Below are positions 11,264 to 22,800 of a stretch of DNA of 64,000 nucleotides, piece by piece. Source of the stretch: Platynereis dumerilii (taxonomy: Eukaryota > Annelida > Polychaeta > Phyllodocida > Nereididae); NCBI GenBank assembly GCA_026936325.1, contig JAPTHN010000044.1, positions 2,494,512 to 2,558,511 on the forward strand, given 5' to 3'. The position numbers and the translations under genes are program-made. The notes under the pieces are model-generated. The model was not told the DNA's origin and searched no databases. It worked only from the letters and a program-made list of their open reading frames with translations. How positions within the stretch are numbered: position 1 is the stretch's first letter; each line of letters opens with the position of its first letter.

Positions 11264-14005
11264 CTGCAAGTAAGGAAAAAAAAACAAAGTGATAAAGGTC
11301 TTCATTGTGTGGAAAAAAAACTTAAATCTTACCTAAAGAAGAACTCAACTGTTAGTATAAATAAGTATCTTTTGTGCAAAGTGAAAAGTCTGTGATATGT
11401 TAAAAATTTTCTTCATATCACAAACTTTTCACCAAGTCAATACATACAGTATAATCCAAGATAAAGTAATACAATTTTCTGTCAGAAATTCTCTGTTTAC
11501 CTATTTTGCCCACCTTTTTCCTCTCAACCCCAAATCACCTTACAACTACCTTTGACTCCTCACAACGACCTTGGCCCATATTAAGAACTCTATTTAGACA
11601 GTGCCCAATGCAATTGCAATTAGCAAAGGGGCACAATATCAAATAAATTAAACACAATTGGGGTGATGGAGTTTGAATGCTGTTGTTTAAATGTAATTTT
11701 CATGTAATTTTAAAAGGCAGTTTCAAGTAGGTAAACGTAGGAAGTGATTCAGGGGTAGCCAAAAGCCGTGAAAAGGTAATGTAGTGGCTGATTCTTCCTT
11801 CCTGCTGTGGTACTGGTAGTCATACATTATTTTGGTTGTACTGTATGCATGCAACAAAGAAAATTGCTTCACAATAGTTCTCTTTATCTGTCTAAGAAGG
11901 AGAATAATATACCGTTTCCCCAGCGAGAATCCAAAAAACTGCATTCTTGATGACATAAGAAGTGATAGGAGCCTTTGTGAATGCTTGGTCATCGCCACTC
12001 ACTTGGTCCAGGACCTTTAACAAAATTATCAGAAAGGTGAGTGCACTACCTTACATGTTTGTCTATATGGAAATGTGCTAAATGTGTCTCTGGTGATTCC
12101 ATAGAATAAAGCTTAGAATTATAACGTATATGGCATAAATACATAGAAATGATTAGAATCTTTCACAATTAAATTAATGAACAAAAAGATATATGATAAA
12201 TAATAACCTCTAACAAGGCCTTTGCGATGAGAATTCCAAGACGGCAACCAGGGGTCAGGTTATCAAGGATGTCCCATTCATGCAAACAGACGGTTATGAA
12301 AGGAGAAAGATCATAGAAGATATCACTCTTCAGAAAACACAGTCTCTCATGACTCGGAGCATTCCTGACAACTAAATTCAAATTCTCTTGTTGTTGTTGT
12401 TCTGTCAGTCCTCCATTTTTCAGATCAATGACGATAGGCACAACATCAACTGATATCACTAGGCCGTTATAACTGCCTTCCCTTTCCCATATGAACTTCC
12501 ATGGAGTGTTAACTGAGCCGACTGAAATTGGTCTTAATGAAATTTGGCTCCAGTCAATTTCAGCCATTCTCTTGACGAAGTGCTCGTGAAGACTATAACC
12601 CGGAAATGGCTCCAAATCAAAAGGTATGCTCTCCATGCGTATCTGCACATCGACCTCGTTAAATCTGCCCACCTTCAGTTTTTCTCGCACTGATCCTGCA
12701 ATATTCACTGTAGCATTCAAGAGTCCATCTTTTGAGACCATCCTTTCAAACAAATTTTGGAAATTCTCTTCAATAGCTTCACATTCTTTGATTGGCAAGA
12801 TAAGCATTTTCTTCATGGTGGCAAATACAGAAGATTTTGTAGTTGTAATTTTCCAACAATATTCTGTGTAATCACTTTCAAAATAGTCATAAGGAATTCT
12901 AAAAGATTCAGGGGTTCTTCCAAAGTAATCTGTTACTACATTCGGTTGATTAGATTCCAAAAGCATAATAGCTGACTGGTTGCCATGGAGATATGCGATG
13001 TGCAAGGGGGTGCAACCGTGGAGATCCCTTCTATCTTTTGCTTCTTCAATGAATTCCATGGGGATCAGGTTCATTATTCGATCATTGTGCACAAAGATGG
13101 CAACCAAATGCAGTACACTTCTTTGAAGGAAGTTATAATCTTTTTGGGACAATTCGTACTCGAACCACTTCGTCATTTGATGACGGTTTTGCGTTACTTG
13201 GTGTTTTGCAGCTGTGAATGTACGTCGCAGAGGGAACTCAGCCTTTTCAAACCACTCCTTGATTACAGCCTCATCATCGTCAATCATTCCAGAGTCTAAG
13301 AAGAGGAGAGTGTTGATCAAACTTCTAGATTCCAGGCAATTACTAAGAGTGCCATAAGCAGCTCTAATGACTCGACCAGCAGCTAATCTCAAGTCATCAC
13401 TTACTTCGTAAAAATCTTGCATTGGATTCAAGTATACTTCAATAGGATCAGTCTTGCCATGGTCTCTGTATGCTTTGATAAGGTGTTCCATCAGCTGAAG
13501 AGTGGTCAACAGGTCTTCACTGGCTGCAATTAATTTCCTAGTCAGCAGAGATTTGATATCATCTTTGGTTGGAATAGCACTCTTGTCAGTGCACTGCTTG
13601 AGCACATCATACAAAGCAAGACAGTTTCTTTTATTATCAATTATCTTATGCATGATGAGTTCATTTTCAAGGACTTTCTCAAAGATAAGACGAAAAATTT
13701 CCTGAGCATTGCCTTCATTTATCAGAATTTGTGAAACTTTTTGATTTATTTTTTGAATTTTTTCGTTCCTACTGAAAATGTAATATGTGAAGAAATCCAA
13801 CAATATATCCATTTGCGGAAGACCTGCTAAGCATTTTCCACCAACGGTCCCAATCAGGCCTTTGATCTTCTCCAGATCTTCTTGAACTTCCCTGTCAACT
13901 GCTGCCAGTATCTCTTTGCTTGGCTTTTTGGTCTTTCTTACTTGATCACAAAGATGATCCTGGAACCTTAACACCTTCCTCATCAGTCTGTCAAGCTCTC
14001 CTTCC
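10898..14005 (-). CDS. Ankyrin-repeat/Mab-21 nucleotidyltransferase; candidate cGAS-like receptor (5' end not found)
   Basis: Three exons join in frame on the minus strand: 14,005-12,208 (acceptor CTGTCCGCAG, donor GAG|GTTATT), 12,014-11,913 (acceptor TTGTTAAAG, donor ACG|GTATAT) and 11,263-10,898 (acceptor TTACTTGCAG). They give about 754 residues. Counting from the first full codon of the large exon, residues 1-290 look helical. About 2.5 ankyrin repeats follow at 292-368 (SVLHLVAIF..., TPLHIAYLHGNQSAIMLL, GRTPES). A cGAS/Mab-21 fold begins near 405. It has the GS motif (AGSVREKL, 437-438), acidic pair NEVDVQI (E450, D452) and third acid in ISVDVVPI (D520), matching E225/D227/D319 of human cGAS. 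The continuation TSYVIKNAVFWIL in exon 2 fits the C-lobe helix. The cGAS zinc thumb was not seen. Such enzymes make cyclic or linear nucleotide signals in the cytosol on sensing a ligand. Product and ligand here are unknown. No initiating ATG is assigned, because the large exon begins at a splice acceptor and upstream exons should lie beyond 14,005. Confidence 0.8.
11913..12014 (-). CDS. Exon 2 of ankyrin/Mab-21 gene (C-lobe helices)
   Basis: 102 bases, phase 0 on both sides, encoding 34 residues beginning VLDQVSGDDQAF and ending FWILAGET. The SYVIKNAVFWIL segment corresponds to the conserved SYHVKTAFFH helix of cGAS/Mab-21 proteins. The inverted copy at 57,096-57,196 has lost one base in the GGGG run before the donor. 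Confidence 0.75.
12208..14005 (-). CDS. Large exon: helical region, ankyrin repeats, nucleotidyltransferase core
   Basis: 1,798 bases stay open without interruption. The frame opens one base into the exon (split codon), consistent with an upstream coding exon. An in-frame stop lies 35-40 bases upstream of the acceptor, so the frame is unlikely to extend further in genomic DNA. Alternatively ATG codons inside the exon, for example in GELDRLMRKV, could start translation if the acceptor is not used. Confidence 0.8.
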
Positions 14006-14059
14006 CTGCGGACAGAAAATTTTATCAAATGTTGTGGAAATAGGAAATTCTAGCAGAAC

Positions 14060-14580
14060 GTCTCTCTGTGTTTCACCCATACTGTGAAGCATCCGTATCA
14101 AGTCTACATTTCTCTGTGTCTACATCTGTACTGTGTGGCATTTTTACTTGCTATTTGCACTACATCTCTTCTCTCTGTGTTTCACCCATACTGTGAAGCA
14201 TCTGTATCAAGTCTAAATTTCTCTGTGTCTACACCAGGTACACCTGTACTGTGTGGCACTTTTACTTGCTACTTGCACTACATCTCTTCTCTCTGTGTTT
14301 CACCCATACTGTGAAGCACCCATATCAAGTCTACATTTCTCTGTGTCTACACCAGGTACACCTGTACTGTGTGGCACTTTTACTTGCTACTTGCACTACA
14401 TCTCTAGTCTCTGTGTTTCACCCATACTGTGAAGCACCTGTATCAAGTCTACATTTCTCTGTGTCTACACCTGTACTGTGTGGCACTTTTACTTGCTACT
14501 TGCACTACATCTCTTCTCTCTGTGTTTCACCCATACTGTGAAGCAACTGTATCAAGTCTACATTTCTCTGTGTCGACACT
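14060..14580 (+). repeat. Minisatellite, ~115-bp unit (main block)
   Basis: Four to five tandem copies of a unit containing 'ttcacccatactgtgaagca', 'gtatcaagtctacatttctc' and 'tgtactgtgtggcacttt'. Some units carry a 12-base insertion 'caggtacacctg'. Related blocks continue at 17,508-17,720, 18,720-18,810, 19,020-19,340 and 19,555-19,690, separated by transposons, so this was one array. It begins about 55 bases upstream of the acceptor of the large exon. Open frames here are repeat-derived. Confidence 0.85.
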
Positions 14581-14581
14581 A

Positions 14582-15489
14582 CACTCCATTCCCAATTATT
14601 ATGCAGCAATGCTTTTTCATAATATCTCCAAAAGAATTTACAGTATTTCGATATCCTTTACACAAAATGTCATGTGTGCCATGGAGCAAAAATCCTGTCA
14701 TTTTTTTTCCAATTCCGTTTGTTTAGTGTGGAGTTCTGCTATGTTATCAGGTTTTAGCAATTATTATGCAAATTCTTGGAAAAGCAGTCTAAAGCACCCA
14801 AAATTGACCAAACCCATCTTAAAATGCCATGAACATATACCTCTTAACACTAAAAGAAAAGTGGAACCATCATCTCAAACATGGATGCATTCATATTCAG
14901 GAAATCAATATTATTTCCCTGCATTGAAATAGCATTGAAATTACAGTTTTATTACAAATAAAAGCTTCTAGTAGCCGGGAATAATATGAAATAATTATAA
15001 AAACATATTTTCTGCTTCCTCTAGGTTTACAACTCTCCCCTTAACCAAATAACTTCAATTGGCACAAGCATACCAGCAAAAATTTTGAAATGAATTGAGC
15101 TCATCTGATTGACAATGCTAATCCAATGGGAAACAGTGGTGCTTGCTATGCAGTTGTATAATGTGGATTCTTTTGTAAATGAAGGCATCCATGTCCAAAA
15201 TGATGGTTATATTTTTAAATTTTTGTTATGAGATGAACACTCATAGCATTTTAAGACAAGTTTGGTTGGTATGTTGGGTGCTTTTCCAAGAAATGCATAA
15301 TTACTGGGAACACACAAAAACCTGATGTTGTTGCATAACTCCTCATTGAACTAACAGAATTGGACAAAATTGACTGGGTATTGGCTTTATGGCACAAGTA
15401 TCATTGTGTGTGAAGAATATCAAAATAGCCATATTTCTTTTGGAGATATCTCGAAAAAGCTTGGTTGCATAATAATTGCTAACGCAGTG
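14582..15489. mobile_element. TA-flanked long-TIR MITE, mariner-like
   Basis: Ends CACTCCATTCCCAATTATTA and, inverted, CACTGCGTTAGCAATTATTA, followed on both sides by ATGCA...GCTTTTTC...ATATCTCCAAAAG. TA lies at 14,580-14,581 and 15,490-15,491. The arms exceed 150 bp and contain a second internal 'caattattatgcaa'. The design and several internal stretches match the element at 20,583-21,626, so they are probably one diverged family. Confidence 0.75.
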
Positions 15490-15491
15490 TA

Positions 15492-17505
15492 AGGTGCATC
15501 GTCTGCCCCTAAAAATTAAAAAAATTGTCACATTCATTTGCACTTCCCCCGTATTGTTCCATTGCCTGAAGAAAGATACTCTACAAAATGTCAGTAAGAT
15601 CGGTTATGGCCTTAGGGTGGCACTTTTGCATTAAAGTTCAGTCCAAAAATGCCGGAAAGTGATGATTCACATTATCGTGGTTAGAAATATCCAACATATT
15701 GTTTGATATAGGAATAAAACAAGCTTTAATTTGAATGGTACAAAGCTATGTTTCTGACAATTTTTCACTTTGAGGAACTTCGGAAAATATAAATTTTAGA
15801 CTAGGGCAGATTTCACGAAAAGTAGCAAAATGTCCTTACCACAAGTTACATTAGCACAAGGCTAATAAGGCCAGACATAATCGATTCGTAGCTTCTAAGA
15901 TTTTCCCAGTGTGCTTTTTCTGAGAATAGCTGGCAGGACTAAAAAAGAGCGGAAATCCAAATCTTTTCTTGTGTCAATCCATTAAATAAAATCATGGGTG
16001 AACACTGTTATCTGTTGGATTGGCAGATCAGAGTAACTAAAAATACTGCCTTGTGCTAATGTAACAACGATAAATGATGGAGGAAGGAATTTTTTATACT
16101 GATCCTACGGCAATATAAATGAAAAACCAGCAGGGTGACAAACCTGGCCTGCTCCTGGGAGACCTGGCTTTCAGTTCAGAACAAATTTGAGATCTAAACA
16201 TGGGTTCGTTAATGTAATTTGGATAGGCAAATTTTGCTAATGTAACACAATAAAATGGACAGACGCGAAATTGCAGTTACATTAGCATTAAAAAAACAGC
16301 TACCTCATGCAGTTGTTTATGTTTTTGGTGATGTTTTTAGGCAAATAAGACATGTTTGTCAAAAAATGTTTAGAATTTCACATTATAAATTGGCATAAGT
16401 AGCAAGAACACAGAAAAATTCCATTCTAAAAGTTGCTAATGTAACCCTAGTGTCCTGTGACGGAATAGAGTTACATTAGCAGTCTTTTTTTATTTATCAT
16501 TTTTTTCCATGTTTTTAATGACCAACACAATAAAAAAAGGTTCCAAAAAAATTTTCAAAATGTTTTTATCAATCACATATCATTACATTTTGCTGAATTG
16601 CTTTTAGCAGATTCCACAGAGTGCCAAAGTAAGCACGTCTGATGACCAGTAAGTTTGGTCGTCCAAAATTGTCCTAATGAGGATAAAAAATAATAATAAT
16701 TTTAAGCAAAAAGCTGCATATTTGAGGATAATTTTATTGATATTTATTCTTTAGCTCACAGATGTATTTAGTAATGGGTTCACTTGCTTCAGGAAGCAAC
16801 AGAGAGATAACAAAAGGAATGGAAAGTTTAAGGTACCCTTTGAGAGCACTTTTCGTGAAATCTGCCCTATGGTGACAAAATGTTTGAAATGAATGCTTAA
16901 AAGGTCAAGTTTTGCACGACTATCACTGTTCATTGGAATTAAGTACAAGGCAAACTTAGGTGAAGAAAGTAGAAATTTCAACTTATTTTTCAGATATCTA
17001 TTTAACAAAATCCAAGTGTACAAATTTACGTTAAGTACATGTAAATATGTAAAATAAATCACTTCAATGCAATGACGTTCTGCTATGTCTTTTTTTTTAC
17101 TACATTGTTATTCAATCAAGGTTTTATCAGGTGATATGGTGGATCACTTCCTTAGCTTAGAGACTTTTTTGGGTTCAGAATGTCATATTAACATTGTTTT
17201 TTCGATTTATCACATTTCACAAATTCAAAAAGAAAATATCAACATGTAAAAAACAACTTCTTCTGAGTCGAAACCATAGATGTTGGTATTAAAATTAAAG
17301 CTCTTATTCTAAGAAATCTAACTACATATTTATAATTCAATAACATTAAAAATGAAAACGTTATTAACAACCGTGAAACGGCAAAAAAATACCTAATACA
17401 TTGGAATTTTTTCCTAAAATTTTGCTGGCCTTCTTTTATGACATAAAGGAACAACACAGCAAAAGTGCATTAAGTTCTGATGATATAGGCGCAGATGATG
17501 CACCC
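15492..17505. mobile_element. TA-flanked element with short termini, host of a nested MITE
   Basis: Ends AGGTGCATCGTCTGC and, inverted, GGGTGCATCATCTGC, with TA at 15,490-15,491 and 17,506-17,507. It directly abuts the preceding element, sharing its TA. About 950 bp remain after removal of the nested element at 15,804-16,867. No coding content was recognised. Confidence is limited by the short terminal repeats. Confidence 0.55.
15804..16867. mobile_element. TA-flanked MITE with six internal GTTACATTAGCA motifs
   Basis: Ends GGGCAGATTTCACGAAAAGT in perfect inversion (about 22 bp), with TA at 15,802-15,803 and 16,868-16,869. Inside, the exact 12-mer GTTACATTAGCA occurs six times: plus orientation at 15,845, 16,276 and 16,470; minus at 16,054, 16,235 and 16,434. 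A degenerate seventh lies at about 16,207. No transposase frame. Such iterated subterminal motifs may be transposase-binding sites; this is inferred. Confidence 0.8.
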
Positions 17506-17507
17506 TA

Positions 17508-17720
17508 GTCTACACTTGTACTGTGTGGCACTTTTACCTGCTCTTTGCACTATATATCTTCTCTCTGCGTTTCACCCATACTGTTAAGCACCTGTATCAA
17601 GTCTACATACCTGCTCTTTGTACTACATCTGTGCTCTTTGTGTTTCACCTGTACTGTGAAGCACCTGTACCAAGTCTACATTTCTTTGTGTCTACACCCT
17701 TATTGTGTGGTACTTGTACA
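17508..17720 (+). repeat. Minisatellite block 2
   Basis: Starts 'gtctacacttgtactgtgtg' directly after the TA at 17,506-17,507 and carries two degenerate units. It continues the array interrupted at 14,581. Confidence 0.8.
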
Positions 17721-17722
17721 TA

Positions 17723-18717
17723 TGAGGGGTTTTCCATGAGTTCTGTCCAAGTTATCATAACTTTTGATATATATTACAGAAACATATGAAATTTCGGTCA
17801 GTTAATATTTATGTAATCTGCAATTGATTTGCAAAATATCAGATTTTAGAAATACAAATAAATGGCTTTTTGCTTGCCATAGAAACCTGAAGTTATGGAA
17901 TGTGGCCCAGATTTTGTAGTAATTTCTAGCAATTAGTTTAGCACCTGTCCAATGTAATTGGCTCCACTCACTGAATCGAAGTACATCAATGATTTTTTTC
18001 GCATAACAAGCAATGGGCTTATTTTGAAGCAATAAAAAACAATGGAAACAATGTTATTAAACATATTTAGTCACTTAACTATTCATGATTCCGTAGCTTC
18101 TGTTTTCCATGCGATGAGCAACTTTTATGATCGGTCAGTGAGATTACAGACATATATGAAATTAATACAATTTGCTTTCAAAATCTGACAGAGAGAGAAA
18201 GAAACTTCTTGAATATAGATACTAAGAAGATAGCATGAGTAATAGAACCATCTGAACTTAATAAAGGCTTTTTTGAAGGATTAGACGCCACATCAGGAAA
18301 TCCAAGAATCAGAAAACCGCATAATGCCAACACTGTCCACAATCTGATGACTTAAAGACATGCCTTTCAAATGGATTGAATGTATGAAAAACCACATTAT
18401 GTACCAAATTGATCACTTACAGAAGTTGTGAAATAATGATGCCCATTTTCTACACGTTTTCAGTCAAAAAACTCTCAAAATAATTAAATGTTTTGAAAAT
18501 ATATTTGTGGTTCTGTCTGTTTTTATGCTCTGGGCCGCATTTCAAGACTTCTGGTTTCCATGGCAACAGAGTCAGCAATTATTTTTATTTCTGTGATCTG
18601 TTTTTTGGGGGATCAATTGAAAATTACCTCAGTTTTAACTGACCAAAATATCAAGTGTCTACATGAAATATTGCTGAATTTAGGACCAGTTGGACAGAAC
18701 TTTTGGAAAACCCCTCG
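17723..18717. mobile_element. TA-flanked MITE, mariner-like termini YGAGGGGTTTTCCA
   Basis: Ends TGAGGGGTTTTCCATGAG and, inverted, CGAGGGGTTTTCCAAAAG, both continuing GTTCTGTCCAA. TA lies at 17,721-17,722 and 18,718-18,719. Length 995 bp. No intact transposase was seen. Inserted in the minisatellite. Confidence 0.8.
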
Positions 18718-18719
18718 TA

Positions 18720-18815
18720 CACTCTATACTGCATATAATTCTCTGTGCTCTGTGTTTCACCGTATTGTGAGGCACCAATATCTACACTCGTATTGCGTGC
18801 CGCAGAGCATTTTTA
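18720..18815 (+). repeat. Minisatellite block 3
   Basis: A degenerate unit with 'ctctgtgtttcaccgtattg' and 'gtgaggcacc', bounded by the MITEs at 17,723-18,717 and 18,826-19,014. Confidence 0.65.
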
Positions 18816-18825
18816 AAGGATTTTC

Positions 18826-19014
18826 GACTGGGAGACCGATGGATATTTGTTGGGCTTTGAAGCGCCACATCTATGGGTCAGCTCAAGATCCAAAACAAGT
18901 TCAACAAATTTTAAATTTAAGAAAAACGGAAATCAGAATGATAACATAAGTAGAAGTTCTATTGTAAAGATTGTGAGGAATGTCCTTGATACGAGACCGT
19001 TTGGTCTCCCAGTT
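18826..19014. mobile_element. Short MITE-like inverted-repeat insert
   Basis: Inverted GACTGGGAGACC and GGTCTCCCAGTT ends enclose about 190 bp that interrupt the minisatellite. The target duplication is unclear, so the class is open. Confidence 0.45.
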
Positions 19015-19019
19015 ACCAT

Positions 19020-19345
19020 GTTAAGAAATGCGCTGCAGTGTGTGGCACTTGTACTTGTAAATTGTACCTACACTTTACACCCTTACTGTGTGGCACTTGT
19101 GTATATTATCTCTACACTACATCTATTTTCACTTATTCTGTGTTTTACCTGTGCCGTGAAGTACTCGTACCAAGTCTTTATTTCTCTGTGACTGCACCTG
19201 TACTGTGTGGTACCTGCGCCTACGCTCTATACCAGGTTGATTTTGTGCTCTCTCTGTGTTTACCCGTATTGTGAGGCGCTTCAACAAGTGATACCATAAT
19301 CAGAGTCTACACCCATTCTGTGCAGCAGTTACACTCCATACAACA
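19020..19345 (+). repeat. Minisatellite block 4
   Basis: Several degenerate copies with 'cttactgtgtggcacttgt', 'tacctgtgccgtgaagta' and 'ctgtactgtgtggtacct'. Ends at the MITE starting at 19,346. Confidence 0.7.
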
Positions 19346-19547
19346 TTACAGGTTATTTCATTAGTACGCGATTCTGGTCTTTCACAGTTGCCAGTGAGAA
19401 ATCAATGCAAACCAGGGACTTACTATATGTCTGATATATTAGATGTATGACGTTTTATTGCTTCCAAACCAGTCAGATTAACCTAAAATCCTATGTATTT
19501 AGTGGGCACAAAACCATAGAATCGCGTACTAATGAAATTGCCTGTAA
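19346..19547. mobile_element. 202-bp MITE with ~32-bp inverted ends
   Basis: TTACAGGTTATTTCATTAGT at the left and, inverted, TTACAGGCAATTTCATTAGT at the right, both continuing ACGCGATTCT. Only a few mismatches between ends, so it is comparatively recent. Interrupts the minisatellite. Superfamily not assigned. Confidence 0.75.
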
Positions 19548-19554
19548 TTTTATT

Positions 19555-19690
19555 CTCACCCGTAATGTGGAGCATTTGAACCAACTCTGCTTATATCAAA
19601 TTCTCTGTGTCTACACCCGCACTGTATAGTAATTCATCTCTGAACATATACTCTTCCTCTGCACGTTTCACTAGTACTGTGAAGCATTGG
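19555..19690 (+). repeat. Minisatellite block 5
   Basis: Last recognisable remnants ('ctctgtgtctacacccgca', 'cgtttcactagtactgtgaa'). Beyond 19,700 the array signal is gone. Confidence 0.6.
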
Positions 19691-19899
19691 TGTAAATCCT
19701 GCAAGCTACCTCCATGAAAATCATGTCTACATAAAACAAGCTGTATTCTGATGTCTTGCGCATTGGCCTGAATAGCCATAAAAACTGATTGTTGCCACAA
19801 AACCTACAAAACCAATCAACCGTAGCACTCACCATGTTCATTCATTCAAGGTAAAAAATAAGTTTGATATTTTATCTAATACAGAACAAAACACAGACT

Positions 19900-22800
19900 G
19901 TTCTTGCTTTGGCAAGAAACCCAAGAACTCAACCAACCATATCCTAAATGCTTGCTTGTGGGTACTCAAAGTCTGAGACAAAAAACTCATTCAGTAAAGG
20001 ATTTTAGTCATTTAGAGATGAGTTTGAGCTGGATTTGTTTCTTTTCACTGAAACTTGGCTAAAACCAGATGATGCATTTGAGATTGGTGAATTGAAAGAA
20101 ATGGAGAATGTTTTTACCTTGGCTCACCATGCGAAGGTCGGCCTGGCGGCGGAGTAGGCTGCATTTCGCGATCAGAGTCATCAGACCTCAAAGCAACAAA
20201 GAAAGAAAAAACAAAATCAAAAACTTTTGAACACATGGAAATTGAAATATATATATCTGAGTGGCAACATAGTCATGGTCCATCTGGTTTACAGGCCGGA
20301 ACCGTCTTAGCAGAATCAATATACAATTTCCCAGTTTTATGAAGAATTTACACAGTTCCTAGCTCAGTACCAGTCTTGAAAGTCACAATGAGATCATAAT
20401 ACCGGTGGATTTCAACTTCCATTTGGATAAACCTACTGATGCTAGGGTTGTCCAATTCAACAGCATTCTTGAAATATACTAGCTTGAACAACATATATCC
20501 TCACCAGTCACCAACCCACAAAGATGGAAATACACTTGACCATGTTATAACCCACAGAAATTCAATTCTCAGAGATTGTATACAGTGGATCCCAAATTAT
20601 TATGCAAGTTGGTTTTTGTATGATATCTCAAAAAAATCTAAACACATTTTAAAATCCTTCCCACATAACAAATTAGGTTCCATGAAGGCAATATCCTGTA
20701 AGTTTTGTCCAATTCTGATGGTGCAGTGAGGAGTTATGCCACAGAGCAGTAAATACCCTGTTTTTCGATGTCCCAAATTATTACGCAAATGCAAGAAAAT
20801 TGATCCAAAAGTACCAAAATGATCTTTTAATCATATAAACACAAATCAATATAAAACTTCTTCATTGGAATAACATTTAAATGACCATTTTTCTTGAATA
20901 TAATATAAAGCCTCTGTTGTTTAAAAAAAAAAGTCATATCACAACCAATTCACATTACAATATATCAGTGAGACTATGATGGTATCCAGTGTAAAGATGA
21001 ACCAATTTCTCTTTCTCTACAAAACATTTAACAATAAGTCAAAAATGTGTGCTTCTTTTTACCATAAAATTAGCATTGCCGTCAATGCAAGCCCAATCCC
21101 CATCATTTTCATTTAAAGATATTGTTCATGTTAATTGGTCGAAATGGCTTCTCTTTAATTTTGGGAAGAGTTCTAAACCTAAGGAACAGTTAGAGAGAGT
21201 CTTATAATGATAAAAAATTTTGTTTGTCTTGGAGGAGCTTTTTAGTGCAAAAAGTTAGTAATTTCAATGTTATTTCAATGCAGGGTAATAATATTGATAT
21301 CTTTGTCATTAAAGCAACCATTTTTTAAATGAAGGTTCTGTTTTTTCATCAAACATTAAGAGGTAAGTGTTTAGATGATTAAAAGATCATTTTGGTACTT
21401 TTGGATCACTTTTTCTTACATTTGCGTAATAACTTGGAACATCGAAAAACAGGGTATTAGCTGCTTTATGGCGTAACTCCTCACTGCACCACCAGAATCG
21501 GACAAAACTTACAGGACATTGCCTTCATGGAACATACATTATCATGTGGGAAGGATTTTCAAATGTGTTTCGTTGTTTTTGAGATATCATAAAAAACCAA
21601 CTTGCGTAATAATTTGGGACCCACTGTAGTTGAGGACCTGCTCTCTGACCACAACTGTGCCCTCTTTAACATGTCAGTTGACCAAGGTCAAAATCCTCAA
21701 AAGAAAGTATCTTTTAGAAAACTCGAAGTATCAGTATGCCCGACTTCAAGAATGACATGAGGAAACACTTGTCACATAAAGTGCAACAGCAGAAAACGTC
21801 CAGCTATCTGTCTGAACTGGTTGCTCTCTTCAACTCATCCACAGATGTTCTCAACAAACATGCCCCTGTTATTACAAAACTTGTCACTCTTCTTAAATAT
21901 ACTCCTTTTACTAATGCTGATATCAAAAGCCTTAAAACAGCTACAAGAAAAGCTGAGAGATGATGGAGAAGAACAGGTCTGCAGAAAGATTGGGAAATTT
22001 TTCAAGCTAAACAGAATGCACTGAATGACCAGATAAATCAAATGAAGTCAGATGATCTCAGGATTAAGATTGAAAATACCAAAGGAAACGCAAAAGCCAT
22101 GTTCAAGACACTTAACACAAGCCTGAACAGGAAACAAGAATTACCTCTACCAATACCATATCAAACAAACTGTGAAGATCAGGCAAACAAATTTGATGAA
22201 AAGATCAAGAAAACTCAGGTCAAACTTGACTCAGTGACAAATACAACTACTGAGGAAGACAACTTTTCAGGCAACAAATTATCTTAGTTCCAGTCTTTAT
22301 CACAAGATGCCATTAAGAAACTCATCAAGGATATGCCAGTCAAGTACTGTGAACTAGACCCTATTCCCACATGGTTGAATGCCTTGAGGAATTTCTCCAT
22401 ATTATAACGGAGATTGTCAACGCATCACTGTCTCTTGGAGAAATGCCATCAGAATTGAAGCATGCACTCGTTAAGCCACTGCTAAAGAATGCAAGCCTTG
22501 ATCATATGGAGAAAAACTATCTGCCAGTGTCAAATTTGTCATTCCAGGGCAATGTCATTGAGGGTGCAGTTATCAGAAAATACACGCATCACCTTGCTCA
22601 GAATAAACTTGATGATGACAAGCAATCAGCTTAAAAGCAATTTCATAGTACAGATACCCAGCTCACTAAAATCGAAACAACATCATGTTGAATACATGTA
22701 TGAGCAAATGGGAAATAACCATGTTGGTGCTGCTAGACTTGTCAGCTGCCTTCAATACAATTGATCATGGGATATCATTGAAAAGACTGAAAAACGGATA

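Noticed and set aside
14084-14932. Plus-strand frames with repeated Cys/Leu-rich segments
   Set aside because: They follow the ~115-bp minisatellite and run into a MITE; the repeat unit explains the apparent protein repeats.
19591-19800. 69-codon minus-strand frame with plausible protein composition, upstream of the nucleotidyltransferase exon
   Set aside because: Part of it is a degenerate minisatellite unit, and no convincing splice sites linking it to the 14,005 acceptor could be chosen.
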